Source: an uncultured Oscillospiraceae bacterium (GTDB lineage: Bacteria; Bacillota; Clostridia; Oscillospirales; Ruminococcaceae). From it: a DNA stretch of 23,286 nt. The notes under the pieces were generated by a model. The model searched no databases. It had not been told where the DNA came from and saw only the letters and a list, made by a program, of their open reading frames with translations. Positions 7,896-15,068 of the stretch are shown here, piece by piece (positions within the stretch are counted from its first letter, which is position 1; every line of letters begins with the position of its first letter). Both the position numbers and the translations under genes were made by a program. The stretch covers positions 1 through 23,286 of the forward strand of contig CAJUMS010000043.1 in the NCBI GenBank assembly GCA_910587465.1. Reading direction: 5' to 3'.

Positions 7896-8741
7896 TTACT
7901 CACGCAGCTTTTTAACGTATTCGGGAACATTATCCAAAACCATATATACGTTATTGTAAACGACAAACCTTAAGCATGCGAAATCTAAAGGATTTCCGGT
8001 GATCTCATCTATGCGCAGACCGCCGTCTGTTTTTTTGAGGATCATCTGAAAATCCTCCACGAGATCCTCGTCATATCCCCAATTCTCCTTTTCACCTACC
8101 CTTGACATATCAAGCGTGATAGTTTCCTCGTCGGGATAGCCGATTGAATTTATACGCAGGAAATCATATCCGAGATACCCTCCTGCGCCCCTGTTTTGTA
8201 CATAAAGATCGTCGTTTTCATTTGTGCTGAACCAATCAAGAATATTTTCCGATGTGTCCTCAATACATTTATCGGTGAGCATACTTTTCAGCTTTTCAAT
8301 GAGCGCACTGTATGTTGCGATATCGGCGTTTACGATCTTACCAAAGTAACGGTCGTTTTCATTTCGGAAACCGTCCGTGCCATCTCCCGAAGTAATGCGA
8401 TCCCAAGCAGGTTCAAGACCAAGATATTCTCCGTAAAACTCTCCGAAATATCCAAACAATTCTATTATTTTCTCCATTTCCGAGGAGAGTTTTAATTCTA
8501 TTTCGGGATATACAACTGGCTTGACCTCGGACGGCTCGGGATGTATCGTTGTTTCGGTGCTGCTTGATACGGTAGTTGAATTACAGGAAGTTGAGCTCTC
8601 GGTCGAGCTGCTTGTGCTTTTCGGAGAGTTCTCCGAGGACGACGAGCTCCCGCCGTCCGAGCCTTCGGGATAGATAAGCTCACACCCCGTCAGCAGTGCT
8701 GCGGTAAGTAAAATCGCTATCAACGCTTTAATGTGTTCCAT
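7896..8741 (-). CDS. Ser/Thr-rich lipoprotein of unknown function
   Basis: The start is set at the ATG at 8741, which has AAAGAGG seven bases upstream; an earlier in-frame ATG lacks this. The 281-residue product begins MEHIKALIAILLTAALLTGC, a lipoprotein signal peptide with lipobox LTGC and lipidated C20. A low-complexity Ser/Thr/Asn tether (about 28-60) follows, then an acidic globular domain of about 215 residues without a motif I recognise. It should be anchored on the outer face of the membrane. A near-consensus promoter precedes it and a shared terminator follows. It is transcribed alone. No homology-based function is claimed. Confidence 0.85.
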   Translation of the reverse strand: MEHIKALIAILLTAALLTGCELIYPEGSDGGSSSSSENSPKSTSSSTESSTSCNSTTVSSSTETTIHPEPSEVKPVVYPEIELKLSSEMEKIIELFGYFGEFYGEYLGLEPAWDRITSGDGTDGFRNENDRYFGKIVNADIATYSALIEKLKSMLTDKCIEDTSENILDWFSTNENDDLYVQNRGAGGYLGYDFLRINSIGYPDEETITLDMSRVGEKENWGYDEDLVEDFQMILKKTDGGLRIDEITGNPLDFACLRFVVYNNVYMVLDNVPEYVKKLRE

Positions 8742-8795
8742 AATAAGACCTCTTTCAAAAATTTTAATAAAACAGAGCAAAAATATTCTTTATAT

Positions 8796-8825
8796 ATTAT
8801 AAATCATTGCAGCGCAAATTGTCAA
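8796..8825 (-). promoter_or_regulatory. sigma-A-type promoter of the lipoprotein gene
   Basis: On the minus strand, consensus TTGACA (8820-8825) and consensus TATAAT (8796-8801) are separated by 18 bp. The lipoprotein start codon lies about 55 bp downstream. Confidence 0.78.
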
Positions 8826-8839
8826 CATATGTTCCACGT

Positions 8840-8868
8840 AAAAATTCCGCTCCCGAAAGGGAGCGGAA
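8840..8868 (-). terminator. terminator of the AraC-family regulator gene
   Basis: A perfect 10-bp stem (8845-8854 with 8859-8868) closes a four-base loop and is followed on the minus strand by a T run (complement of 8841-8844 with the adjoining T of the stem). It starts 6 bp after the regulator's stop codon. Confidence 0.85.
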
Positions 8869-8874
8869 CCGCTC

Positions 8875-9729
8875 TTATTTTTTCTTTACGGGAATCCATA
8901 TTTCGGTGTAGTAATTTTCATCCTCGTTTCCTTTGGGATACTTTCTTGTGTCGTCATACATTTCAATGCAATATCCCGCGGCAAACTCGTAATCTTTCAA
9001 TGCGGGCAGCCATTCCGAAAAAATTTTGGTATTCACGTCCTGCAAAGCGTCGGGCATTGCTCCTCTAATCGGAAACACTGCCCAGGTAAACGCTGGAACA
9101 GTCTTTGTTATAAAACCTTCCGGAATATCAACGCTTGGATTGTAGGCGTCAGCGATCATGTAGTCAAATTCGCTGTTTCCCATTGATACGTCAATGTTTA
9201 CGCCGAACATTCCGCAGACATATTTGCCGTTTCCGTTTTTATAATGTTCCTGCCAGAATTTAGGAATATCCTTTTTGGCATTTTCATAGGTGAACTTTTT
9301 TAATGTTCCCATAACTATGAAACTTTCCTTTTTTACGATCCTGTAATCCATAATACAACCGCCTTCCAATGATAATTTGATTTTCAGCGGCGCGAAGGTC
9401 TTTAGCATTGTAAGATTTTTCCGCGCTGTGGAGGGCGTTATTCCGTGAAACCTGTAAAAAGCTTTCGCAAAGCTGTCCGGAGAATCGTAGCCGTATTTCA
9501 CCGCCGTCTCGATAACCGCCGCGCCGCACGAAAGCTCCTCCGCGGCAAGAGCAAGTCTGCGGTTCCGTATATATTCGGTTATCGTGAAACCGCACAGCAT
9601 ACCGAAACCTCTCTGAAAATAAAACGGAGAGATATTGACCTGCCGCGCGATATTCTCGGCTGTCAGATCCTCGGTGATGTTTTCCTCAATATACCCTATC
9701 GCCGTGCTTATAGCCTTAGCCCATTCCAT
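8875..9729 (-). CDS. AraC-family regulator with C-terminal GyrI-like effector domain
   Basis: A 284-residue transcription factor. I use the ATG at 9729 (MEWAKAI), with GGGAGG eight bases upstream, rather than the ATG 24 bp earlier. The N-terminal DNA-binding domain (about 5-105) holds two helix-turn-helices: LTAENIARQVNISPFYFQR (22-40) and IETAVKYGYDSPDSFAKAF (73-91), then GITPS (96-100), the AraC/XylS signature. Residues about 127-284 match the GyrI-like/AraC effector-binding fold, which in relatives binds small hydrophobic or cationic ligands. This is the Rob/SoxS-like order seen in many Firmicutes regulators of stress or drug response. The target is unknown; the upstream GNAT gene, in the same direction, is a possible neighbour in function. 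Confidence 0.92.
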   Translation of the reverse strand: MEWAKAISTAIGYIEENITEDLTAENIARQVNISPFYFQRGFGMLCGFTITEYIRNRRLALAAEELSCGAAVIETAVKYGYDSPDSFAKAFYRFHGITPSTARKNLTMLKTFAPLKIKLSLEGGCIMDYRIVKKESFIVMGTLKKFTYENAKKDIPKFWQEHYKNGNGKYVCGMFGVNIDVSMGNSEFDYMIADAYNPSVDIPEGFITKTVPAFTWAVFPIRGAMPDALQDVNTKIFSEWLPALKDYEFAAGYCIEMYDDTRKYPKGNEDENYYTEIWIPVKKK

Positions 9730-9806
9730 AGTATCGCCTCCCGCTGTAAACATAGTTTACCATATTCCGAAAAACATTTCCCGACTTTGCTTGCCAAGAT
9801 TTGTCC

Positions 9807-10286
9807 TTACAATACCTTATAATAAGGGCAGATGTCCTCATAGCTGCCGTCTTTAAGCCTAAATCCTCCCTTTATAGTACCGAGTTGCATAAACCCGAGC
9901 CGCTCATACAGATGCCGCGCGTGGATATTTGTCGCGACTACCGCGTTAAACTGCAATACCCGAAACCCGTGCGCCTTACCCTGCTCCAGACAGTCCAGTA
10001 CTAGCGCTTCGCCGATATGCCGACCGCGCAGCTCCGATGACACGGCGTAGCTCGCGTTGCAGATATGACCGCACCTTCCGACGTTGTTCGGATGCAGGAT
10101 ATACAGCCCGACGATCTTGCCGTTTTCCTCGGCAACGCCGCAATAGCTCTGCGCGGAGAAGAATTCCCGTCCCGACTGCTCGTCAAGTTCGTCCTCCTGC
10201 GGAAAGGCTATCCCCTCGCGGACAACCTCGTTCCATATCGCGGTCATTTCCGGAAAATCATTTTCCACATATTTCCTTATTATCAT
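9807..10286 (-). CDS. GNAT-family N-acetyltransferase
   Basis: A GNAT-fold acyltransferase of 159 residues. Acetyl-CoA binding motif A is seen as ASYAVSSELRGRHIGEA (78-94), which includes the RxxGxA pyrophosphate loop (R89, G92, A94). Motif B follows with N120, ARHLYERLGF (123-132), ending in the usual YERLGF. The acceptor cannot be told; phosphinothricin acetyltransferase-like and ribosomal/antibiotic acetyltransferases share this form. The start is the ATG at 10286, nine bases after GGAG; the reading frame extends a few codons upstream through a TTG that has no ribosome binding site. It is 77 bp upstream of the AraC-family gene in the same direction. Confidence 0.9.
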   Translation of the reverse strand: MIIRKYVENDFPEMTAIWNEVVREGIAFPQEDELDEQSGREFFSAQSYCGVAEENGKIVGLYILHPNNVGRCGHICNASYAVSSELRGRHIGEALVLDCLEQGKAHGFRVLQFNAVVATNIHARHLYERLGFMQLGTIKGGFRLKDGSYEDICPYYKVL

Positions 10287-10318
10287 TGTTGTCATCTCCA
10301 AATAATCATTCTGTTTAT

Positions 10319-10348
10319 ATTATACATTATAAATAGTATATATTTCAA
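10319..10348 (-). promoter_or_regulatory. promoter of the GNAT gene
   Basis: On the minus strand, TTGAAA (10343-10348) and TATAAT (10319-10324) are separated by 18 bp, with TG directly before the -10. A second TATAAT (10326-10331) lies at poorer spacing. Confidence 0.6.
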
Positions 10349-10376
10349 GTTTTTTTAAGAATTATTTCAAACCCTC

Positions 10377-10405
10377 TTGATTTTTTCGGATAAATATGTT
10401 AAAAT
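10377..10405 (+). promoter_or_regulatory. promoter of queT
   Basis: TTGATT (10377-10382) and TAAAAT (10400-10405) are 17 bp apart, with TGT before the -10 (extended -10). Transcription would start about 30 bp ahead of the riboswitch aptamer. The same -35, spacing and ATATGTTAAAAT core recur in front of the moxR-like gene. Confidence 0.78.
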
Positions 10406-10443
10406 ATTTTTCGTGAGTTATTTGCATAACCGCATAAATTAAA

Positions 10444-10486
10444 TACGGTGTTTTCTTTGCCTAACCACCGTTAAAAAACAAGGAGA
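10444..10486 (+). ncRNA. preQ1-I riboswitch (translational) controlling queT
   Basis: P1 is a perfect 6-bp stem, ACGGTG (10445-10450) with CACCGT (10466-10471). The loop contains CTTTG and ends CTAACC. An A-rich tail with AAAAAACAAGGAG (10473-10485) follows. Loop CTTTG can pair with tail CAAGG to form the pseudoknot expected of preQ1 class I aptamers. The tail includes the AAGGAG ribosome binding site seven bases before the queT ATG. Folding on preQ1 binding would hide this site and lower translation. The 3' half closely resembles the known Thermoanaerobacter aptamer from memory. The downstream gene, a predicted queuosine-precursor transporter, is the expected target and supports the call. 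Confidence 0.85.
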
Positions 10487-10492
10487 TTTTTT

Positions 10493-11011
10493 ATGCAGAA
10501 AAAAGAGATTTTCAACGTTAAAAACATGACAAGACTTGCTCTTGTCGCGGCAATGTACGCGGTTCTTACCATCGTGATAGCGCCGCTGGCTTTCGGAGAG
10601 ATACAGTTTCGTTTTTCGGAGGTGCTGGTTCTGCTGTGCTTTTACCGTAAGGACTATGCCCCCGCGCTTATTGTCGGCTGCTTTATCGCAAATTTGTTCA
10701 GTCCGATGGGGCTTATGGACATTATCTTCGGCACACTCGCAACGGCTGCCGCGGTGATCCCAATGTACTATATGAAGAACATATACCTCGCTGCGCTGCT
10801 CCCGATAGTAAGCAACGGCATTATAGTTGGAACGGAGCTTACAATAGCGTTCGGCACTCCTATCTGGCTCAATATGCTCTCGGTAGCCTTCGGAGAGCTT
10901 GTGGTTGTCGGAATAATCGGCATTATCGTTTTCAAGCTGCTTTTCGAAACGAATTCCGCCCTGCCGCGCATTATCGGCTCGACAAGAAAAAACAACAAAA
11001 CAACAGTATAA
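10493..11011 (+). CDS. queT: QueT-family queuosine-precursor transporter
   Basis: A 172-residue, very hydrophobic protein with about five to six membrane segments and a short positively charged N-terminus (KNMTRLALVAAMYAVLT). The order GEIQFRFSEVLVLL, YAPALIVGC and NLFSP fits the QueT family (PF06177), substrate-specific S components of ECF transporters that take up preQ1 or related queuosine precursors for tRNA modification. It would sit in the cytoplasmic membrane and use shared ECF energy-coupling subunits, none of which is encoded in this window. The preQ1-I riboswitch immediately upstream supports the substrate. The gene is monocistronic and ends at a hairpin shared with the convergent lipoprotein gene. 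Confidence 0.92.
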   Translation: MQKKEIFNVKNMTRLALVAAMYAVLTIVIAPLAFGEIQFRFSEVLVLLCFYRKDYAPALIVGCFIANLFSPMGLMDIIFGTLATAAAVIPMYYMKNIYLAALLPIVSNGIIVGTELTIAFGTPIWLNMLSVAFGELVVVGIIGIIVFKLLFETNSALPRIIGSTRKNNKTTV

Positions 11012-11014
11012 AAC

Positions 11015-11051
11015 AAAACCCGAACGGTACAAAAACGCCGCTCGGGTTTTT
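11015..11051. terminator. terminator between queT and a convergent lipoprotein gene
   Basis: AAACCCGA (11016-11023) pairs with TCGGGTTT (11042-11049), and CGG with CCG after one mismatch. TTTTTAT follows on the plus strand, and a TTTTGTTTT run on the minus strand makes it probably bidirectional. Confidence 0.8.
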
Positions 11052-11065
11052 ATTACGCGTTAAGC

Positions 11066-12226
11066 TCATATCTTATCGGTATCCAATATCAGCACCCGCC
11101 GCAGCTGCCTGTTCACGCGGTCGCCGTCATATCCGAAAAAGCAGATCTTCCCTTTGTTAATAAAGCTTTCGTAATATGCTCTCTCATAATCGACAACTAC
11201 CACGGAGTTTCGCTTCTCGCTGTAAAACATCGGCAGCGTTTGGAGGATTGCGTCATAGTAACCGTTATGGTTGCTCCACACGGCGCAGCCGTCCGAGAAG
11301 TATACGTCCTCTATACCGAAAACAGGGCTGATCGCGAGGATATCAAACGGCTTTCCGTCCTTTATATATCCCATTACCTCATAACCGCCGTAACCGTCGT
11401 CGTTGCTTTTATAATATGAATACGCCATCTCGTCCGACGGAGACAACGAAAAAGCGTCCATATCCAATCCGTGCTCCGCAGGCTCAAACAGCGGTTCGAC
11501 ACAGCTTACCAGCTTTCCGTCGCCGATAAAAAACGCGGGCTTGTTCTTGTATATCGCGGGTCTGCTGGCGTTTACGCAGTATTTTTCAAGTTTCTCGGTC
11601 TCGATATCATATCTGATTATGGCGTATTCGCTGTATTTGCCCTCATACGCGCCGATCCCGTCAGCGGAGATATGCTGCTCGAAATAAACGGTGTTATCAC
11701 AAATGACGGCTCTGCCGCTGAATTGATCGCTGTCAAGAATACGAATTCTCTTATCCGTCAGATTGTCGAGCTTCAGTAAATGCAGCTCGACGTCGGATAG
11801 CGATATCGCGCCATATTCGTTGATGTTCGCCGTATAGTACAGGGCATATTCCTCATTGCACGTTATAATAAACGAAGCCGTATTTTCGGTATTGTCGGCG
11901 TATATTTCAAGTATGGTGCGGTACTCTCCGTTTAGCGAATAAATTCCGTATTCCCCGCCCTTATCGGTCTGCCTTGCCACAACGAAATTATCTTTGCCAA
12001 CGGGCGCAACTATATTCACGATATTCAGCTCCTCGGGAACCTCAATGATATCATACTTACCTTTGTAGACCGCCGCCCAAGCGCCCAGCATAGAGTATTG
12101 ATCCCCATATTCGGTTCCCGCGCAAACGCGCAGTCTTTCATCGTCTTCTGAAATTTGCGCGGTGTATGAGCAGCCCGACAGTAAGCACACCGCCGCGAGC
12201 GTAAATAATGCAAGGATTTTTTTCAT
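11066..12226 (-). CDS. lipoprotein of unknown function, possible beta-propeller
   Basis: A 386-residue lipoprotein starting MKKILALFTLAAVCLLSGC, with lipobox LSGC and lipidated C19. The ATG at 12226 has GGGAG upstream; a longer reading frame would run into the gene before it. The rest is rich in aromatic residues and short beta-strand patterns such as YGIYSLNGEYRTI, AIIRYDIETEKLEKY and DAFSLSPSDEMAYSYY, which look like repeated propeller blades of the TolB/DUF5050 kind. No catalytic motif is seen. It starts 31 bp after the DUF5131-family gene and is probably cotranscribed with it. The propeller reading is inference. Confidence 0.82.
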   Translation of the reverse strand: MKKILALFTLAAVCLLSGCSYTAQISEDDERLRVCAGTEYGDQYSMLGAWAAVYKGKYDIIEVPEELNIVNIVAPVGKDNFVVARQTDKGGEYGIYSLNGEYRTILEIYADNTENTASFIITCNEEYALYYTANINEYGAISLSDVELHLLKLDNLTDKRIRILDSDQFSGRAVICDNTVYFEQHISADGIGAYEGKYSEYAIIRYDIETEKLEKYCVNASRPAIYKNKPAFFIGDGKLVSCVEPLFEPAEHGLDMDAFSLSPSDEMAYSYYKSNDDGYGGYEVMGYIKDGKPFDILAISPVFGIEDVYFSDGCAVWSNHNGYYDAILQTLPMFYSEKRNSVVVVDYERAYYESFINKGKICFFGYDGDRVNRQLRRVLILDTDKI

Positions 12227-12257
12227 AATTTGTTCTCCCGTAATGGTAAGGTTCGGA

Positions 12258-13004
12258 CTATTTTGGCGTTTCGGTATGCATATCGTTTTTTTCAAGATAA
12301 GCCATACCCTTTTGCGCCTGCTCGTATTCGTCGCGATGCTTTATGCGGTAGCGTTTCCCGTCCTTGACGAAATTCGCCCCCGTCTGGTGAAAGTCGAATA
12401 CCACTCCGTATTTCAGACAAGCCTCGCGGATACGTCTCACCCAATCAAAATCACACGTCCGCGCGTTCTCATAGCTCTCTCCGCCGATAGATACCTGTTC
12501 TATCTGCCCGCTTTCCAGATATCGGCTGAGCTCGACATATTCCAGTATCGGCGAAATAAAAAGAACTCTGTGCTTTATCTTCGCATTCAATAAAAACGGT
12601 ATGCGCTTGTCCGCCATAGCCTGATTTTCACAGCTTACCGCTATGACAACGTTGTCCCATCCCTCGCCCCAATCCTCGGGAACGCACTCGCTGAACCGTG
12701 CTATCCGTTTCGTCGGTATAAGAAAAATAACGTCGCTGCGCTTTCGTATCATATCCCATGCCTCGCCGCGCCACTCGTCCGCTTCCTCGATAAAGAAATC
12801 CGAGGTAAAGCACGAGCCGAGCGTCGTACCCGACGGCACCTTGTATTCTCCGTGCCGATCCTTTTTCAGCGGAAGATCGAAATTCGTCTTGTTCCTTTTG
12901 ACCTCGCTTGAGTTTTTATCGCGGAAGGAGTCCTGATAGTAAACATAACAGTTCATACAGCCGGGGCTGCACTTGTGACAGCCGTGCCAAGGGTTCCATA
13001 GCAT
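12258..13004 (-). CDS. DUF5131 (phage Gp37/Gp68-like) protein with four-Cys motif
   Basis: The start is the ATG at 13004 (MLWNPWHGC), six bases after GGAG; a TTG four codons earlier has no such site. The 248-residue product opens with WNPWHGC, then C9, C12, C16 and C19 in GCHKCSPGCMNCY, the hallmark of the DUF5131/PF07505 family, whose cysteine motif has been likened to radical-SAM iron-sulphur sites. LIPTKRIARF, VVIAVSCENQAMADKRIP, FISPILEY, SIGGES and VVFDFHQTGANF continue along a TIM-barrel-like pattern typical of the family. No reaction is established for it. The usual TcmP partner gene is not here. It lies between the hydrogenase-chemoreceptor gene (58 bp upstream) and a lipoprotein gene. 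Confidence 0.85.
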   Translation of the reverse strand: MLWNPWHGCHKCSPGCMNCYVYYQDSFRDKNSSEVKRNKTNFDLPLKKDRHGEYKVPSGTTLGSCFTSDFFIEEADEWRGEAWDMIRKRSDVIFLIPTKRIARFSECVPEDWGEGWDNVVIAVSCENQAMADKRIPFLLNAKIKHRVLFISPILEYVELSRYLESGQIEQVSIGGESYENARTCDFDWVRRIREACLKYGVVFDFHQTGANFVKDGKRYRIKHRDEYEQAQKGMAYLEKNDMHTETPK

Positions 13005-13024
13005 ATTATTCTCCAATTATCACA

Positions 13025-13052
13025 TGCGGCTTGTCCCACAGAACAAGCCGCA
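13025..13052 (-). other. perfect 10-bp stem-loop without a T run, between two genes
   Basis: TGCGGCTTGT (13025-13034) pairs with ACAAGCCGCA (13043-13052) around an eight-base loop. On the minus strand the T run comes before the stem rather than after it, so it is not an ordinary terminator for the hydrogenase-chemoreceptor gene. It sits just before the DUF5131-family ribosome binding site (13011-13014). It could be an RNA processing or stability element; its function is unknown. Confidence 0.55.
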
Positions 13053-13062
13053 AAAATTATCG

Positions 13063-14985
13063 TCATTCGAGCATACTTTCCGCTTTGGAGACTAGTCCGT
13101 CAACGTGCTCATTGATTTGGGCGACCTCGGTCATGGCGGCGCTTATGTCGTTGCCCTTGCCCATAGTCGCGGAGATATTGTCGCGGACGTCGTTCATCAT
13201 CTTCTGTATTTCGACCATCTTTTTGTTGATATTATCGACGATATCGTTTACCGTCTGAATATCTCCGAATACGAGCGCGTTGCTCTTTTCGGCTTCTGCG
13301 ACAGCCTCCTGCGAATGGTTGGCAAGCTTGCCGACCTCTTGCGCTACCACCGCAAATCCCTTGCCCGCATCACCCGCGCGAGCCGCCTCTATGCTTGCGT
13401 TTATTGAGAGTATATTGATCTGCCGCGCAATATCGCTGATATCGCGTGTTGTTTCGGAGAATCCCGCAACGCTGCCGTTTATTGATTCCATCGCGGTGTT
13501 GATCTCCTCGCTCTGACGGCGGAGATCGTCGAGGATATCCGACAGTCCGAGTATCTGGTTATGGTTTGTGCTGTTCAGCTCGGAGATATCTCCCACAGCT
13601 TCCTTGACCTCGCCGATATTCTGCGTAAGCTGCGAAACGACCTGATTAAGCTCATTAGTTACCTCGCCGATAGCGGTGTTGGTCTCTTCTATGTGATTGC
13701 GGTGAATATCCGCCTCATGCTGCATATACTGTGCGCAGCTCGTTATCGCCGAAACGCCCTTGATGATAGCCTCCGCCATTTTCCTACAAGTCGGGAAACC
13801 ACAGGAGTGGCAGTTGTAGTTGCGTTCCGTTTCGGTGGTCTTGCCCATTTTCGTGAGCATATCCTCGATTTGACTTTCGGTAACATTGATCTGTTTAATA
13901 TCCTCGGGAGTGTACTTCCGAATGAAATCGGACAATCGGAGCTGCTTGTCGAACTGCAAAAACTGCTTGTCGCGGTGCTTGCGGTCAAACTTTACGCGTT
14001 TTGTGCGGTTGTACTTCTCAATACCGTTCATAATTCCGCTCATACGGTAGATCGACATCTCCATTCCGATAGCGGGACCGCTGCCGCAGCCGTTGTCACA
14101 GGACAGCACATCGAATACGTCGGGCAAGTCGCGCGCGCCGACAGTATGGTACATATCGAGGTTGCGATAGACCGTCGCCGTGCCCTCCGAGGTGATAACA
14201 TTGAGGTTGGGGTTCTCCAGCTCAAGACAAGCCTTAAGCCCGCCGGGACGCGGATACACAGCACCCATGCTCCCCTGAATACCCGAGAATTCGAAATTGG
14301 AGCGCACCTTTCTCAGCGAGTCGAAATTCGTGCCGTTCTTTTTCAGAAGCTCGCCGAGACGTTCAAAAGTGACGTTATAATCCACAAGTCCCGTTTCGCG
14401 GAACTCGTCCATTTTCGCGATACACGGCGACAGCGCTGCGATTTTGGCGTTCTCGCCAAGGTACTTTTTCAGATATATCGCAGTACAAAGCATGGGCGAA
14501 TGTACGGGCGACAGACTTTTCAGCGCCTCATGACAAAACTTCTTTATGTAGTTGACAATAGCGGGACACGGTGCGGAAATAAGCTTTGTTTTCGGGTGCT
14601 GTTCAAGATAACGTATATGTCCCCAAGTACAGATATCCGCACCGAACGAAACGTCGAAAATTTTATCCACACCGTTCTTCTTCAGTATATCAAGAACATT
14701 TCTCCAGCAGCCGTCAAACGATACCTTGACCGCGGGCGCGCAGATAGCTATTATCTTCTGTCCGCTCTTGAGATCAGCCCAGAAACGATTCGTATCGTCC
14801 TCATAGCTTCGTGCGTTGTGATTGCATATCTTAACGCACGCGCCGCAGCGTATGCACTTATCGGGGTTGATGTTAAAGCGCACGTTTCCGTTTTCGTCGT
14901 GTTCAACGGTATTCGCCTCGATAGACGGGCAAACTCTTATGCAGTTGTTGCAGGCAACACATTTTGTGCTGTCGAAAGTAATCAT
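13063..14985 (-). CDS. [FeFe]-hydrogenase-like / methyl-accepting chemotaxis fusion (putative H2 or redox chemoreceptor)
   Basis: A 640-residue soluble protein with four modules. (1) A 2[4Fe-4S] ferredoxin domain: C9, C12, C15, C19 and C44, C47, C50, C54. (2) A hydrogenase H-cluster domain (about 75-320): L1 SAPCPA with C140, L2 SPCIAKMDE with C188, K191 and E194, L3 SCDNGCGSG with C296 and C300. All four H-cluster ligand cysteines are kept, but the proton-relay cysteine of catalytic enzymes (TSCCP) is proline here, as expected for a sensor. (3) A further FeS motif: C392, C395, C400, C417. (4) A coiled-coil MCP signalling domain (about 425-640) with the tip IEAARAGDAGKGFAVVAQEV. No membrane segment, HAMP domain or C-terminal CheR-tethering pentapeptide is seen. 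The start has AGGAG. That it senses H2 or redox state and signals through CheA/CheW is inference. Confidence 0.9.
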   Translation of the reverse strand: MITFDSTKCVACNNCIRVCPSIEANTVEHDENGNVRFNINPDKCIRCGACVKICNHNARSYEDDTNRFWADLKSGQKIIAICAPAVKVSFDGCWRNVLDILKKNGVDKIFDVSFGADICTWGHIRYLEQHPKTKLISAPCPAIVNYIKKFCHEALKSLSPVHSPMLCTAIYLKKYLGENAKIAALSPCIAKMDEFRETGLVDYNVTFERLGELLKKNGTNFDSLRKVRSNFEFSGIQGSMGAVYPRPGGLKACLELENPNLNVITSEGTATVYRNLDMYHTVGARDLPDVFDVLSCDNGCGSGPAIGMEMSIYRMSGIMNGIEKYNRTKRVKFDRKHRDKQFLQFDKQLRLSDFIRKYTPEDIKQINVTESQIEDMLTKMGKTTETERNYNCHSCGFPTCRKMAEAIIKGVSAITSCAQYMQHEADIHRNHIEETNTAIGEVTNELNQVVSQLTQNIGEVKEAVGDISELNSTNHNQILGLSDILDDLRRQSEEINTAMESINGSVAGFSETTRDISDIARQINILSINASIEAARAGDAGKGFAVVAQEVGKLANHSQEAVAEAEKSNALVFGDIQTVNDIVDNINKKMVEIQKMMNDVRDNISATMGKGNDISAAMTEVAQINEHVDGLVSKAESMLE

Positions 14986-15007
14986 TGTAATTCTCCTAAA
15001 AATCGCC

Positions 15008-15048
15008 TAAAACTAACCGCACAGATAAAGGCTGTCTATCCGTGCGGT
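15008..15048 (-). terminator. probable terminator of rny
   Basis: ACCGCAC (15016-15022) pairs with GTGCGGT (15042-15048) and GATA (15024-15027) with TATC (15037-15040), around one mismatch. The minus-strand tail TTAGTTTTAG is a weak T tract, so some read-through into the hydrogenase-chemoreceptor gene is likely. I found no clear separate promoter for that gene. Confidence 0.55.
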
Positions 15049-15068
15049 GATGTTTTGTGAAAATGCTG

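Noticed and set aside
13561..15060. 499-codon open frame on the plus strand
   Set aside because: It is antisense to the hydrogenase-chemoreceptor gene, whose motifs are unmistakable. The long opposite frame comes from codon bias, and it has no recognisable domain.
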